A DNA stretch of 64,000 nucleotides. Source: Vannielia litorea. Lineage in GTDB: Bacteria > Pseudomonadota > Alphaproteobacteria > Rhodobacterales > Rhodobacteraceae. The stretch is from positions 1 to 64,000 of the forward strand of contig NZ_QTNQ01000008.1 in assembly GCF_018424695.1 (NCBI RefSeq), written 5' to 3'. A model generated the notes under the pieces. It was not told the origin of the DNA. It saw only the letters and a list, made by a program, of their open reading frames with translations, and searched no databases. A program made the translations under genes and the position numbers. This document shows positions 17,728-25,929 of this stretch, piece by piece. Positions within the stretch are counted from its first letter, which is position 1. Every line of letters begins with the position of its first letter.

Positions 17728-18356
17728 CAGCGCTTTGCTCCCGAGCCGGGCATCTCGGCCAGCTTTCCCTCTTCGCGGGGCAGGTCGGCGCTGACACCTT
17801 CGGGAAGCGGAACGCGGTGCACGTTCAGCGTCATCGCGACCATCGAGTAGTAGCCGATCACGGCGGTCAGCTCGACCGCGCCCACTTCGCCCCAGCGCGC
17901 TATGATGGCCGCGTAAGTCGGCTCGCTCACGTCGCCGCGCTGCACCAGCTCGCAGGCGTAGTCGTAGATCTCGCGGGCCACGACGTCATCGCCGAACGCC
18001 GGCACCGAACAAGTGCGTATGGCCTCGGCGATGGCCGGGTCGAGCCCGGCGCGGTCGGCATCACCCGCGTGGATCGCCCACTCCAGCTCACTGTTCCAAC
18101 GCCGCGCGGTCACCAGGATGGCCAGCTCGTTGAGATGAGTCGGCAGCGAGGTTTCGAACCGGAGGACTTGCCCCAACCTCTGCCAGCGGTCGGCCAGCAC
18201 CGGGTTGTGCAACGCCGCGCGCAGCGGGCCAACGAGGGTGCGGCGCGGGCCCGAGACGATCTGCTCGTACACCTCGCGCTGCGCCTCGTTCATCGTTTCG
18301 GGTACCGGAAAGCTGATGCGGCCCCCATTGGCGGCGCTCTCGCTCTGCTGGCTCAT
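17727..18356 (-). CDS. Carboxymuconolactone decarboxylase family protein
   Basis: A 209-residue, all-helical protein of the CMD/AhpD-like superfamily. The core is LNELAILVTARRWNSELEWAIHAGDADRAGLD. It lacks the CxxC pair of AhpD peroxidases, so it belongs with the PcaC-like, non-redox branch that keeps the conserved Glu and His. PcaC decarboxylates 4-carboxymuconolactone in the protocatechuate route. With the PcaD-like hydrolase and PcaF-like thiolase in the same cluster, a related lactone or enol decarboxylation is suggested but not shown. It overlaps the CoA-transferase stop by 4 bp. Confidence 0.82.
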   Translation of the reverse strand: MSQQSESAANGGRISFPVPETMNEAQREVYEQIVSGPRRTLVGPLRAALHNPVLADRWQRLGQVLRFETSLPTHLNELAILVTARRWNSELEWAIHAGDADRAGLDPAIAEAIRTCSVPAFGDDVVAREIYDYACELVQRGDVSEPTYAAIIARWGEVGAVELTAVIGYYSMVAMTLNVHRVPLPEGVSADLPREEGKLAEMPGSGAKR

Positions 18357-19549
18357 GGCTGCGTCTCCTTTAGTCCGAGTGCCTTCAGCACTTCTTCTGT
18401 GTGTTCTCCGAGTAGAGGCGGGGCGCGGTCGAACGCGAGCGGGGCGTTGGCAAAATTGAGCGGGCTGATGACCTGCTTCACGCTGCCCGAAAGCGGGTGG
18501 GGGATGTCGCGCAGCATTTCGCGGTGCTGCACCTGCGGCTCGTCGAAGACGCGCCCCACGGTGTTGATCGGGCCGGAAGGCACCCCGGCGGCGGCGAAGC
18601 TAGACACCCAGTGGTCGATGGTGCCAGCAGCCAGCGCCTCGATCAGCAGGCCCTCCAGCTCCGCAAGGTTCTCGACCCGAGCCGCGTTGGTGGCAAACTT
18701 AGGGTCGTCTGCCAGCGCGGTCTGGCCGATCACCTCGGCGAACTTGCGAAACTGCCCGTCGTTGCCCACGGCCAGCACGATGTAGCCGTCCTTCACCGGG
18801 TAGACGTTTTGCGGCTGGATATTGGGGTGGCGGTTGCCGCGCCGCACCGGCTCCTGGCCCGAGACAAGGAAGTTCATCGCCTGATTGGCCAGCATCGCCA
18901 CCGAAACGTCCAGCATGGCGAGGTCGATGTGGTCGCCCTTGCCTGTCTGGTCGCGGTTGGAGAGCGCTGCCAGCACGCCGATCGCGGCATACATGCCGGT
19001 CATGATATCGACAATCGGCACGCCTACCTTCTGCGGTCCGCCGCCGGGGCTGCCATCTGGGCCGCCGGTGACGCTCATCAAACCACCCATGCCCTGGATC
19101 ATGAAATCATAGGCCGCATCGCCCGCCATCGGGCCAGTAAGGCCGAAGCCGGTGATAGAGCAATAGATGAGCTTCGGGTTTACCGCCTTGAGGGCTTCGT
19201 ATCCAAGGCCCATGCGCTCCAACGTGCCGGTCTTGAAGTTCTCCAGCAGGATGTCGCTCTCGGCGGCCAGCGCCTTGACCACGGCGCGGCCTTCCTCGCT
19301 CTTGAGGTCCAACTCGACCGAGCGCTTGCCCCGGTTCACGGAGAGGTAGTAGCCGGCCTCCTTGGTCGGCTTTCCGTCCTTGTCCTTCAGGAAGGGGGGG
19401 CCCCAGCGGCGGGTGTCATCCCCCTCGCCGAGGCGCTCGACCTTGATGACGTCGGCGCCAAGGTCGGCAAGGATCTGGCCGCACCAGGGTCCGGCCATGA
19501 TGCGGCTGAGGTCGAGCACGCGGAGGTGAGAGAGGGGGCCGGGCATCAA
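18353..19549 (-). CDS. Class III CoA-transferase (CaiB/BaiF family)
   Basis: A 398-residue family III CoA-transferase, which moves CoA from a donor such as succinyl-CoA to a free acid and so activates substrates without ATP. Conserved features are LDLSRIMAGPWCGQILADLGADVIKVE at the N-terminus, NRGKRSVELDLK near residue 72, LLENFKTGTLERMGLGYE near 101, and AYDFMIQGMGG with Asp148 as candidate catalytic aspartate. It resembles the transferase at 25930 and may activate a different acid or intermediate. It overlaps both neighbours by 4 bp (ATGA), indicating tight translational coupling. Confidence 0.92.
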   Translation of the reverse strand: MMPGPLSHLRVLDLSRIMAGPWCGQILADLGADVIKVERLGEGDDTRRWGPPFLKDKDGKPTKEAGYYLSVNRGKRSVELDLKSEEGRAVVKALAAESDILLENFKTGTLERMGLGYEALKAVNPKLIYCSITGFGLTGPMAGDAAYDFMIQGMGGLMSVTGGPDGSPGGGPQKVGVPIVDIMTGMYAAIGVLAALSNRDQTGKGDHIDLAMLDVSVAMLANQAMNFLVSGQEPVRRGNRHPNIQPQNVYPVKDGYIVLAVGNDGQFRKFAEVIGQTALADDPKFATNAARVENLAELEGLLIEALAAGTIDHWVSSFAAAGVPSGPINTVGRVFDEPQVQHREMLRDIPHPLSGSVKQVISPLNFANAPLAFDRAPPLLGEHTEEVLKALGLKETQP

Positions 19550-20367
19550 CGGGTCTCCTTGGTGTTGTCTTGCGCGGTGGCCTCCAGGAAGGCGGTGAGC
19601 GCGGTATTGAAGGCGTCGGGTGCCTGGAAGTTGGGCAGGTGGCCGGCGCCGGGAATGTTGGTGAAGGTTGCGCCCGGCACGGAGCCGAACTGCGCCGCGA
19701 CGGCTTCGGGCATCGCACCGTCCTTCTCGCCGGTGATCCCGAGGAAGGGCACGGCGAGCGTGGGCACCACTTGGGAATGGTCGTAGCTGGCGAGCGCGTG
19801 GGTGGCGGCGGCAAAGCCTTCGACGGGCGTTGCGGCGATCATCCGTGTCAGCCGGGCCAGCGCGGGCGCATCCTCGGCCATGCCGGGCATCCAGCGCGGG
19901 GCAGTCGAGGTGGCGATCTCTTCCATGCCCTTCTTGCGTGCAGTGTCGCGCCGTTCGCCCCAGAAGGCCTCGCGCCCCGGGGCCGAGCGGCTCACCCCGT
20001 CCACCGCGACGAAGCGTTCAAAGCGGTCCGGCGCGGCGGCGAAGGCGGCGAGGCCGGTGGGCACGCCCATGGACAAGCCGATAAAGGTGCAGCGGGCGAT
20101 GCCGAGCGCGTCGAGCAGCGCCACCACATCGGCACCGTAGCGGGTGAAGTCCATCGCCCCCCCGGTCACGTCGGAGGCCCCGTGGCCCCGCTGGTCGTAG
20201 CGAACCACCCGGTAACGGTCCGAGAGCGCCGAAGCCTGGCCATCCCAGACCGAGAGATCGGTGAGCACCGAGTTGGAGAACACCAGCCAGGGCGCGCCTT
20301 CTGGCCCCTCAGTGCGGATGTTCAGGGCGGTGCCGTCGGGCAGGGTGAGGCGGCGGGCGTCGCTCAT
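19546..20367 (-). CDS. Alpha/beta hydrolase, 3-oxoadipate enol-lactonase (PcaD)-like
   Basis: A 273-residue hydrolase. The start MSDARRLTLPDG was chosen because it overlaps the stop of the TRAP permease (ATGA) and has GGAGGGG upstream. The elbow GLSMG supplies Ser, GEKDG the acid and GAGHLPN the His, so the triad is intact. The layout with VFSNSVLTDLSVWD...RVVRYDQRGHGASD follows PcaD, which opens 3-oxoadipate enol-lactone. PcaD-like and CMD-like genes next to each other echo the beta-ketoadipate pathway, yet no ring-cleaving dioxygenase is present, so a related lactone or enol ester is the safer guess. Confidence 0.85.
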   Translation of the reverse strand: MSDARRLTLPDGTALNIRTEGPEGAPWLVFSNSVLTDLSVWDGQASALSDRYRVVRYDQRGHGASDVTGGAMDFTRYGADVVALLDALGIARCTFIGLSMGVPTGLAAFAAAPDRFERFVAVDGVSRSAPGREAFWGERRDTARKKGMEEIATSTAPRWMPGMAEDAPALARLTRMIAATPVEGFAAATHALASYDHSQVVPTLAVPFLGITGEKDGAMPEAVAAQFGSVPGATFTNIPGAGHLPNFQAPDAFNTALTAFLEATAQDNTKETR

Positions 20368-22328
20368 TCGGCCCCTCCTGTCACGTTGGGCGCTGTAACG
20401 CGCGGGCGGGTCGCGTAGCCGATGCCATAGACCAGCCCCAGGGCGGCGAGGCCTACTACATCGGTGATGCGTTCGGGTACGAGCAGGCAGACACCGCCGA
20501 CCAACATCACCAGCGCCTCCCACCCCTTCGCACGACGGTTGAGGAAGTAGAGCCAGCGCTCGGAGGCTGCGGCCAGCATCAGGATCGACAGGATCGCCGT
20601 GGAAACCGAGCGGATGATGTCGGGCCAGTCGCCCTGCAGGATCAGGCTCGGGTTCAGCACGAAGAGGAATGGCAGCACAAATAGGATCGCACCGAGGCGC
20701 ATGGCCGTGACGCCTGTGCGCATTGCCGGGGCCTTCGCGATCGAAGACGCCGCAACGGCCGCCATCGCAACGGGCGGTGTGATGTAAGACAGCATAGCCC
20801 AGTAGAGGATGAAGAGGTGGCTCGCCATGAGGCTGAACCCTCCCTGCACGAGCGCCGGTGCCAGCACCACGGCCAAGAAGATGTAGCAGGCCGAAACCGT
20901 CATCCCCATCCCGAGTATGAACGAGGTGAGCGCACCGAACACCAGCAACAGGTAGGGGTTGCCCCCCGCGTATTGCAGCAGTTCCCGCGAGAAGGCATTG
21001 CCGACCCCGGTGATGGCCAGCGCGCCGACGACCATGCCGACGCCCGCCAACACCCCCACCAGCATGCCGATGGTCACGCCGGTTTCCATCACCAGCCGCA
21101 GCACCGGCTCCATCATGTTCTCCTTGCGGGCGCGGATCAGGGCGGTGACCAGCAGCAGGATGGTGATGTAGAAAGGCGCCTTGGCCTCGGCGTTCGTCGC
21201 CAGCAGCAGCACCACTAGCGCGACGAGGCTGATGAGGAACACCCAGCCGGAGCGGAGCACCAGCAGAAGCTTCGGCAGCTGGTCGCGCGGCAGGCCCTTG
21301 AGGCCCTTCTTGGCGGCGTAGCAGTCGGTCTGGATCAGCAGAACGAGGTAGAACAGCAGTGCAGGGACGGCCGCGGCCACCATGATGTCGGCGTAGGGCA
21401 CGCCCATGAAGGAGGCCATCACGAAGGCGACCGAGCCCATCACCGGCGGCATCAGCGCGCCGCCGGTAGAGGCGCAGCTCTCGACCGCGCCGGCATAGGC
21501 AGGCGGGTAGCCGCATTTCTTCATCGTCGGTATGGTCATGGCGCCGGTCGAGATGACGTTGGAGATTACACTGCCCGAGAGCGAGCCGAAGAACCCTGAT
21601 GACAGGATCGCCACCTTCGCCGGGCCGCCGCGGGCATGCCCCATCAGGGCAGAGGCGAGGTCCATGAAGAACACGCCGCCTCCCGAGACGGTAAGCGCCA
21701 CGCCGAAGACGATGAAGCCGATCAGAAGGTCGGCGATCACCCGGATCGGGATGCCGATGATGCTTTCCACGCCCAGCGAATGGCTCAGCACTGTTTCGGG
21801 CAGGCTCAGTTGCACGCCCCAGAGAAAGCCCGGCAGGTAGCCGGTGTAGAGCGGGAAGGCCGCGAAAATCGCGCAGATGATGAAGAGCGGCAGACCGGCG
21901 CAGCGGCGCACCGCCTCGAGCGACAGCAGCACCAGCCCGCCGGCCATGAATGTGACGGGGGTTGGGGCGATGTATTCCCAGCCACGGTTCAGGATCTCGT
22001 CGGTATGGGCCGCGAAATAGAGGCAGATGCCGAAGGCCAGCGCTGAAAGCGCCCAATCATACCAGGGCACCCGCGCCGCATCGGCCTCCCGGGCCGGGTT
22101 CGCCAAAAAGGCCACCGGCATGAACAGGCCAACGATGATGTAATAATAGGAGGTGCTGATCGGCCGGAAGCCCAGCGTCTGCAGGTTGAAGATCTGGTTG
22201 ACGATGATCGCCAGACCTATCGCCGACAGAACGAAGGTCACAAACCACGCCGCGCCCGACAGGCGCTGCTCCGGCTGCGACCAGAGCTTTGGGGCGGGGG
22301 AGGTGATGGGTGTATCTGCTGTTTGCAT
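20364..22328 (-). CDS. TRAP transporter fused permease, TAXI type (4TM/12TM fusion)
   Basis: A 654-residue membrane protein in which the small (DctQ-like) and large (DctM-like) TRAP permeases are fused, as usual for TAXI systems. Family marks include GFFGSLSGSVISNVISTGAM near residue 245, GYPPAYAGAVESCASTGGALMPPVMG near 276 and, in the second half, LGMGMTVSACYIFLAVVLAPAL. It would import an organic acid using an ion gradient together with the receptor encoded 127 bp upstream. It overlaps the following hydrolase gene by 4 bp. Confidence 0.92.
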   Translation of the reverse strand: MQTADTPITSPAPKLWSQPEQRLSGAAWFVTFVLSAIGLAIIVNQIFNLQTLGFRPISTSYYYIIVGLFMPVAFLANPAREADAARVPWYDWALSALAFGICLYFAAHTDEILNRGWEYIAPTPVTFMAGGLVLLSLEAVRRCAGLPLFIICAIFAAFPLYTGYLPGFLWGVQLSLPETVLSHSLGVESIIGIPIRVIADLLIGFIVFGVALTVSGGGVFFMDLASALMGHARGGPAKVAILSSGFFGSLSGSVISNVISTGAMTIPTMKKCGYPPAYAGAVESCASTGGALMPPVMGSVAFVMASFMGVPYADIMVAAAVPALLFYLVLLIQTDCYAAKKGLKGLPRDQLPKLLLVLRSGWVFLISLVALVVLLLATNAEAKAPFYITILLLVTALIRARKENMMEPVLRLVMETGVTIGMLVGVLAGVGMVVGALAITGVGNAFSRELLQYAGGNPYLLLVFGALTSFILGMGMTVSACYIFLAVVLAPALVQGGFSLMASHLFILYWAMLSYITPPVAMAAVAASSIAKAPAMRTGVTAMRLGAILFVLPFLFVLNPSLILQGDWPDIIRSVSTAILSILMLAAASERWLYFLNRRAKGWEALVMLVGGVCLLVPERITDVVGLAALGLVYGIGYATRPRVTAPNVTGGAE

Positions 22329-22418
22329 GGCTGGGTCCGGAAATCAGGAGGGCGGAAGCGCCGCCCCGAGGGAGGGTGGGCGGTGCGAAAGACCGGCCTT
22401 CGCGCCGCCGCCGTCATC

Positions 22419-22448
22419 GGGCACCCCGGTCTGGGGGCAGGGGTGCCC
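22419..22448 (-). terminator. Intercistronic hairpin between TAXI receptor and permease genes
   Basis: GGGCACCCC (22419-22427) and GGGGTGCCC (22440-22448) form a 9-bp stem with a 12-base loop, 8 bp after the receptor gene. There is no T-tract, so partial termination or 3'-end protection of the receptor mRNA is more likely than full termination. Confidence 0.5.
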
Positions 22449-22455
22449 GAGTGGC

Positions 22456-23586
22456 TCAGTTGAGCATGTCAGCCTTGTAGGCCTCCCAATAGGCGGGCCA
22501 GTCCTCGTCGGAGACGCCTTCGGCATCGGCCTTTGCCAGCGCTTCGGGCCATGCAGCCTTGATCTGCTCCAGCTCAGCCAGCCGCGCCTCGTTCCACGCG
22601 TCATCTTCCGCGTCCCACACACCCTTTTCGCGCAGATACTTGATTGCACCGGGGTGGAAGGGCGCACCGGCAGGGGAGGTGCCAGCATCTTCGAGGTTCC
22701 ACCGGTTCATCACCTGGTTGCCGTCCTTGAACAGGTCATAGCTCTCGTCGAGCGCCTTGATCAGGGCGTAAACCTCGTCATCGCTGACATCGGCATAGGT
22801 GGCGAGCTGTGGGTAGCGGTAGCCCAGCAGGTCCGCCGGATCATCCTCGGAAATGCTCACGCCAACGGTCATCTGGGTGGGCGAGAACACGGGCGCGCTT
22901 TCACGGACCCGCGCCCAGCCTTCCTCGTCCGAGCCCGGCATGTCCAGCCAGCGCACACCGCGCCCGCCTTCGGCCTCGCGCAGCGCGGCCACGGTGGGGG
23001 TCACGGTCACAACGTCGATCTCCCCCGCGATAAAGCCCTGCACCATGGCGCCGTAGCCCGGGTAGGTCACAGCTTCGATGTCATCCTTGGTGAGCCCGCC
23101 AAATGCCAGCTCAGCCGCGATGTTCATGTCGATGGACGGGTTCGCCTGCACGTAGCCAACCTTCTTGCCGCGCACATCGGCGACCGTCTGGATCTCGGTG
23201 TCGAGCCCGGTGATGAGGCCCACGGCAGCGGGGCGACCAAGCAGCACACGGGTGTCCTGCGGGCCCCAGTCCTTGGCGGCAAACTCGTAGCTGGCCTCGG
23301 CGGCAAAGAGGATCTCGTTGCCCATGAAGCCGAAATTGGCGCGCTTGGTCTTCAGCGGCAGAAGCCGCCCGATGCCGGTGCCCGAGGGAGTGATCCGGAC
23401 GGTGGTGCCGAATTGCTTGTCGAGCGCGTCGGCCATGGCCGAGGCTTCGACGTAGCCGGTGGACCCGAGGTCGTAGGATGTCCAGACCATGGACTTGGGC
23501 AGCGCCGAGTCCTGGGCCCAGAGGGCCTGGCCGGCAAACATCGCAACGGACATGGCCGTTGCCTTCATGAAGGTAGAGCGCAGCAA
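22456..23586 (-). CDS. TAXI family TRAP transporter solute-binding protein
   Basis: A 376-residue exported receptor. The start is probably TTG at 23586, since GGGAGG sits 7 bases upstream; an ATG six codons later is the alternative. The signal peptide ends near ALWA|QDS. TAXI marks are GSTGYVEASAMADAL, TPSGTGIGRLLPLKTKRANFG with the ligand site, and DVRGKKVGYVQANPSIDMN near residue 150. TAXI receptors bind small organic acids, often dicarboxylates or amino acids. The gene heads the transport and degradation operon running to 16335 and follows an AT-rich palindrome. Confidence 0.9.
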   Translation of the reverse strand: MLRSTFMKATAMSVAMFAGQALWAQDSALPKSMVWTSYDLGSTGYVEASAMADALDKQFGTTVRITPSGTGIGRLLPLKTKRANFGFMGNEILFAAEASYEFAAKDWGPQDTRVLLGRPAAVGLITGLDTEIQTVADVRGKKVGYVQANPSIDMNIAAELAFGGLTKDDIEAVTYPGYGAMVQGFIAGEIDVVTVTPTVAALREAEGGRGVRWLDMPGSDEEGWARVRESAPVFSPTQMTVGVSISEDDPADLLGYRYPQLATYADVSDDEVYALIKALDESYDLFKDGNQVMNRWNLEDAGTSPAGAPFHPGAIKYLREKGVWDAEDDAWNEARLAELEQIKAAWPEALAKADAEGVSDEDWPAYWEAYKADMLN

Positions 23587-23674
23587 ATCGTATCCTCCCT
23601 TTGCTCCGATTGATTTGTCGGACGGTGTGTGCCGTGGCAGACGCCGCTCGGGGCATCTTAAGCGGACCTCACAC

Positions 23675-23697
23675 TAAAAGTCAATTTTATACTTTTA
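23675..23697. promoter_or_regulatory. AT-rich inverted repeat in TAXI operon promoter region
   Basis: TAAAAGT (23675-23681) and ACTTTTA (23691-23697) form exact 7-bp arms around a 9-bp AT-rich spacer. It sits about 90 bp upstream of the TAXI receptor start, in the 147-bp gap after the acyl-CoA dehydrogenase gene. It is a likely operator or AT-rich promoter for the TAXI operon. Confidence 0.45.
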
Positions 23698-23733
23698 TTG
23701 GTTTTGAAGCCTTATCAGAGGCTTGCGAGATGC

Positions 23734-24888
23734 TCAGCTGGGTAGGTCGAGAATCGCCTTGGCCAGCATGTTACGCATGATCTCAGTCGAGCCGCCAAAG
23801 ATCGTGGTCGGGCGTGCCGAAAGCCAGGTGGCGGCGGCGTGAAGCTGGCGGTCAGCCTCGGGGGGCTGGGCCAACCCTGCATCTTCGCCGGCCACTTCCA
23901 TCATCAGTTCAGAGATGCGCTGGTACAGCTCGCTCTGGAAAATCTTCAGCATCGCAACGTCGGCGCCTATGGGGCGGCCGTCGCGCAGCATGTCGACATA
24001 GGTTTCAAAAAGATCGCCGAGGTCGGCCACATCGGATTGCAGCGCCACGTAGCGATCGCGGAACACCGGATCGTGCCAGGCCCCGGCCCTGAGCGCGATG
24101 CGCTTCAGCCGGGTCATGGCGGCGGAGGAGAGACGCGGGGCGCCGATGAAGACGCGCTCGTGCCCGAGCAGCGCCTTGGCCGCCGTCCAGCCCTCGTTGA
24201 CACCGCCGACGATGTAATCGGCGGGCACGCGCACGTCGTCAAAGAAAACCTCGCAAAACTCGGCCTCACGCTCGAGATTCTCGATGTTGCGGGTGGTCAC
24301 GCCCGGCGCGTCCATCGGAACCAGAAGGAAGGATATGCCCGCTTGCTTCTTCACCGTCTTGTCGGTTCGGGCGAGGATGAAGATCCAGTTGGCATCCATC
24401 CCCAGCGTGCACCAGGTCTTCTGGCCGTTGATCACCCATTCATCGCCGTCCAGCACCGCCTCGCAGCGCACGGCGGCGAGATCCGACCCCGCGCCGGGTT
24501 CGGAATAGCCCTGCGCCCAGACGTGTTCGCCCGAGAGGATCTTTGGTAAAAACTCCGCCTTCTGCGCCTCGGTGCCGTATTTCAACAGGAGCGGGCCCAG
24601 CATGACCGGGCCAATGTCGTTGACCCGGGCGGCGCCGAAGCGTTCGAACTCCTCGATCAGGATCAGGTGCTTGCCCGCCGTGAGCCCCATGCCGCCATGC
24701 TGGCGCGGCCATGTGGGGCAAATCCAGCCGTGTTCGGAGAGCACGAGATACCAGGGCTTCACGTCTTCCCAATGCAGCCGGCTGAGGCTGTAGCGCGGGA
24801 TGTCGGGATAGTTGGTTTCTACGAAGTCGCGAGCCAGTGTGCGGAAGTCGGCGTCGCTCATCGCGTTGAAATCGGGCAGATCCTTCAT
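23734..24888 (-). CDS. Acyl-CoA dehydrogenase family protein, subunit 1
   Basis: A 384-residue flavoprotein. Family features: PTWPRQHGGMGLTAGKHLILIEEF near residue 60, WAQGYSEPGAGSDLAAVRCEA near 120, INGQKTWCTLG near 145, and the C-terminal FGGSTEIMRNMLAKAIL. The start MKDLPDFNAM overlaps the stop of the partner gene (ATGA). With the truncated-looking partner encoded just upstream it resembles the two-subunit dehydrogenases of steroid side-chain degradation (ChsE1/ChsE2 type), in which FAD sites are shared between unlike subunits. It would place a 2,3-double bond in the CoA ester made by the transferase. Confidence 0.9.
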   Translation of the reverse strand: MKDLPDFNAMSDADFRTLARDFVETNYPDIPRYSLSRLHWEDVKPWYLVLSEHGWICPTWPRQHGGMGLTAGKHLILIEEFERFGAARVNDIGPVMLGPLLLKYGTEAQKAEFLPKILSGEHVWAQGYSEPGAGSDLAAVRCEAVLDGDEWVINGQKTWCTLGMDANWIFILARTDKTVKKQAGISFLLVPMDAPGVTTRNIENLEREAEFCEVFFDDVRVPADYIVGGVNEGWTAAKALLGHERVFIGAPRLSSAAMTRLKRIALRAGAWHDPVFRDRYVALQSDVADLGDLFETYVDMLRDGRPIGADVAMLKIFQSELYQRISELMMEVAGEDAGLAQPPEADRQLHAAATWLSARPTTIFGGSTEIMRNMLAKAILDLPS

Positions 24889-25919
24889 GCGGCCTCTCCT
24901 TCGTCGAGCAACTCGGCCAGCCGGGCGCGAAGCACGCGGGGCGCGCCAAAGAGGTTGGCCTCGGCCATCGCCTTGCGGACGAAAAGCCCGATGTCGGCCT
25001 CGTCGGTGATGCCCATGGCACCGTGCATCTGGATTGCCTCGCGGCTGACGTGCATCGCCAGTTCGGCGGCCCGCAGCTTGACTCGCGCCGCGCCTCGCGC
25101 CCGGGTGAGCGCATCGGCGCCGGTGTCGAACCGGCGGGCGGTGGCGAAGATCGCGGCGCGCGACAGTTCCAGGCTCACCTTGATCTCGGTGGCCCGGTGC
25201 TGGAGCGACTGAAAGCTGCCGATGGGACGGTCGAACTGCTTGCGGACGCGCAGGTAGTCGAGGGTAATCTCCAGCGCCCGCTCGGAGAGACCGAGAAGGT
25301 AGGCCGAATGGGCGAGCGTTGCATCTTCCAGCACCGACTGCGCCGCTGGGCACGGGTGCTGCGCGTCCGGTGCGGCATAGCTGATGCTGCAAAGCTGGCC
25401 ACCGTCGAGCGTTTCGGCGGCATTGAGCGTAACCGCGTCGCGCGGCAGCAGGGCGAGTCCGTCACCGCTCACGACTGCAAAGAGATCGGCCCCCGTCGCC
25501 CCCTGAACAGCAAGCTTGCGCCCTGCACCCTGCCATGTCAGCGCGCCGGGCGCATCCTGCCATGCCCAGGTAATAACCTGATCGCCCTTCATCGCCGCTT
25601 CGGGCATGTGCTCCTGCAGAAGCGCACCCGCCATGATCGCCGGCAGCACCGGCTCCGGCAGCAACCCGCGCCCCAGGACCCGTGCCAGCTCACAGGTCTC
25701 GCGCATGCCAAGCCCAAGGCCACCAGCCTCCTCGCCTACGCGCATCAGGAAGAGCCCGAGTTCACCCGCCTCGGCCATCACCGCGCGGTCGTAGCCTGGC
25801 CCATCGAACCGCGCCTTGCGCACCCGGTCAAGCGCGCCATCGGCCGGAACAATTGCCCGCGCGCTCTCCACGATCATCCGGGCGTTTTCGACCCACTCCT
25901 CGACCAATCCATCCGCCAT
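24885..25919 (-). CDS. Acyl-CoA dehydrogenase family protein, subunit 2
   Basis: A 344-residue acyl-CoA dehydrogenase-like protein, shorter than the ~380 typical for homotetrameric enzymes. The N-terminal helical part (LGLFLMRVGEEAGGLGLGMRETCELARVLGRGLLPEPV) and C-terminal FAD-adenine segment (RKQFDRPIGSFQSLQHR...QMHGAMGITDEADIGLF) are clear, while the middle beta-domain is reduced and lacks the GSEPGAGSD-like motif. That pattern is expected of the non-FAD-complete partner in heterotetrameric dehydrogenases. It lies between a CoA-transferase and subunit 1, with 10-bp and overlapping junctions. Confidence 0.87.
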   Translation of the reverse strand: MADGLVEEWVENARMIVESARAIVPADGALDRVRKARFDGPGYDRAVMAEAGELGLFLMRVGEEAGGLGLGMRETCELARVLGRGLLPEPVLPAIMAGALLQEHMPEAAMKGDQVITWAWQDAPGALTWQGAGRKLAVQGATGADLFAVVSGDGLALLPRDAVTLNAAETLDGGQLCSISYAAPDAQHPCPAAQSVLEDATLAHSAYLLGLSERALEITLDYLRVRKQFDRPIGSFQSLQHRATEIKVSLELSRAAIFATARRFDTGADALTRARGAARVKLRAAELAMHVSREAIQMHGAMGITDEADIGLFVRKAMAEANLFGAPRVLRARLAELLDEGEAA

Positions 25920-25929
25920 CTCGGGCCTC

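Noticed and set aside
20368-22056. Long in-frame N-terminal extension of the PcaD-like hydrolase
   Set aside because: The extension reads through the TRAP permease gene in another frame; the real start overlaps the permease stop and has its own ribosome site.
24889-25392. N-terminal extension of acyl-CoA dehydrogenase subunit 1
   Set aside because: It overlaps the subunit 2 gene in a different frame with no family match; the ATG at 24888 overlaps the upstream stop as expected.
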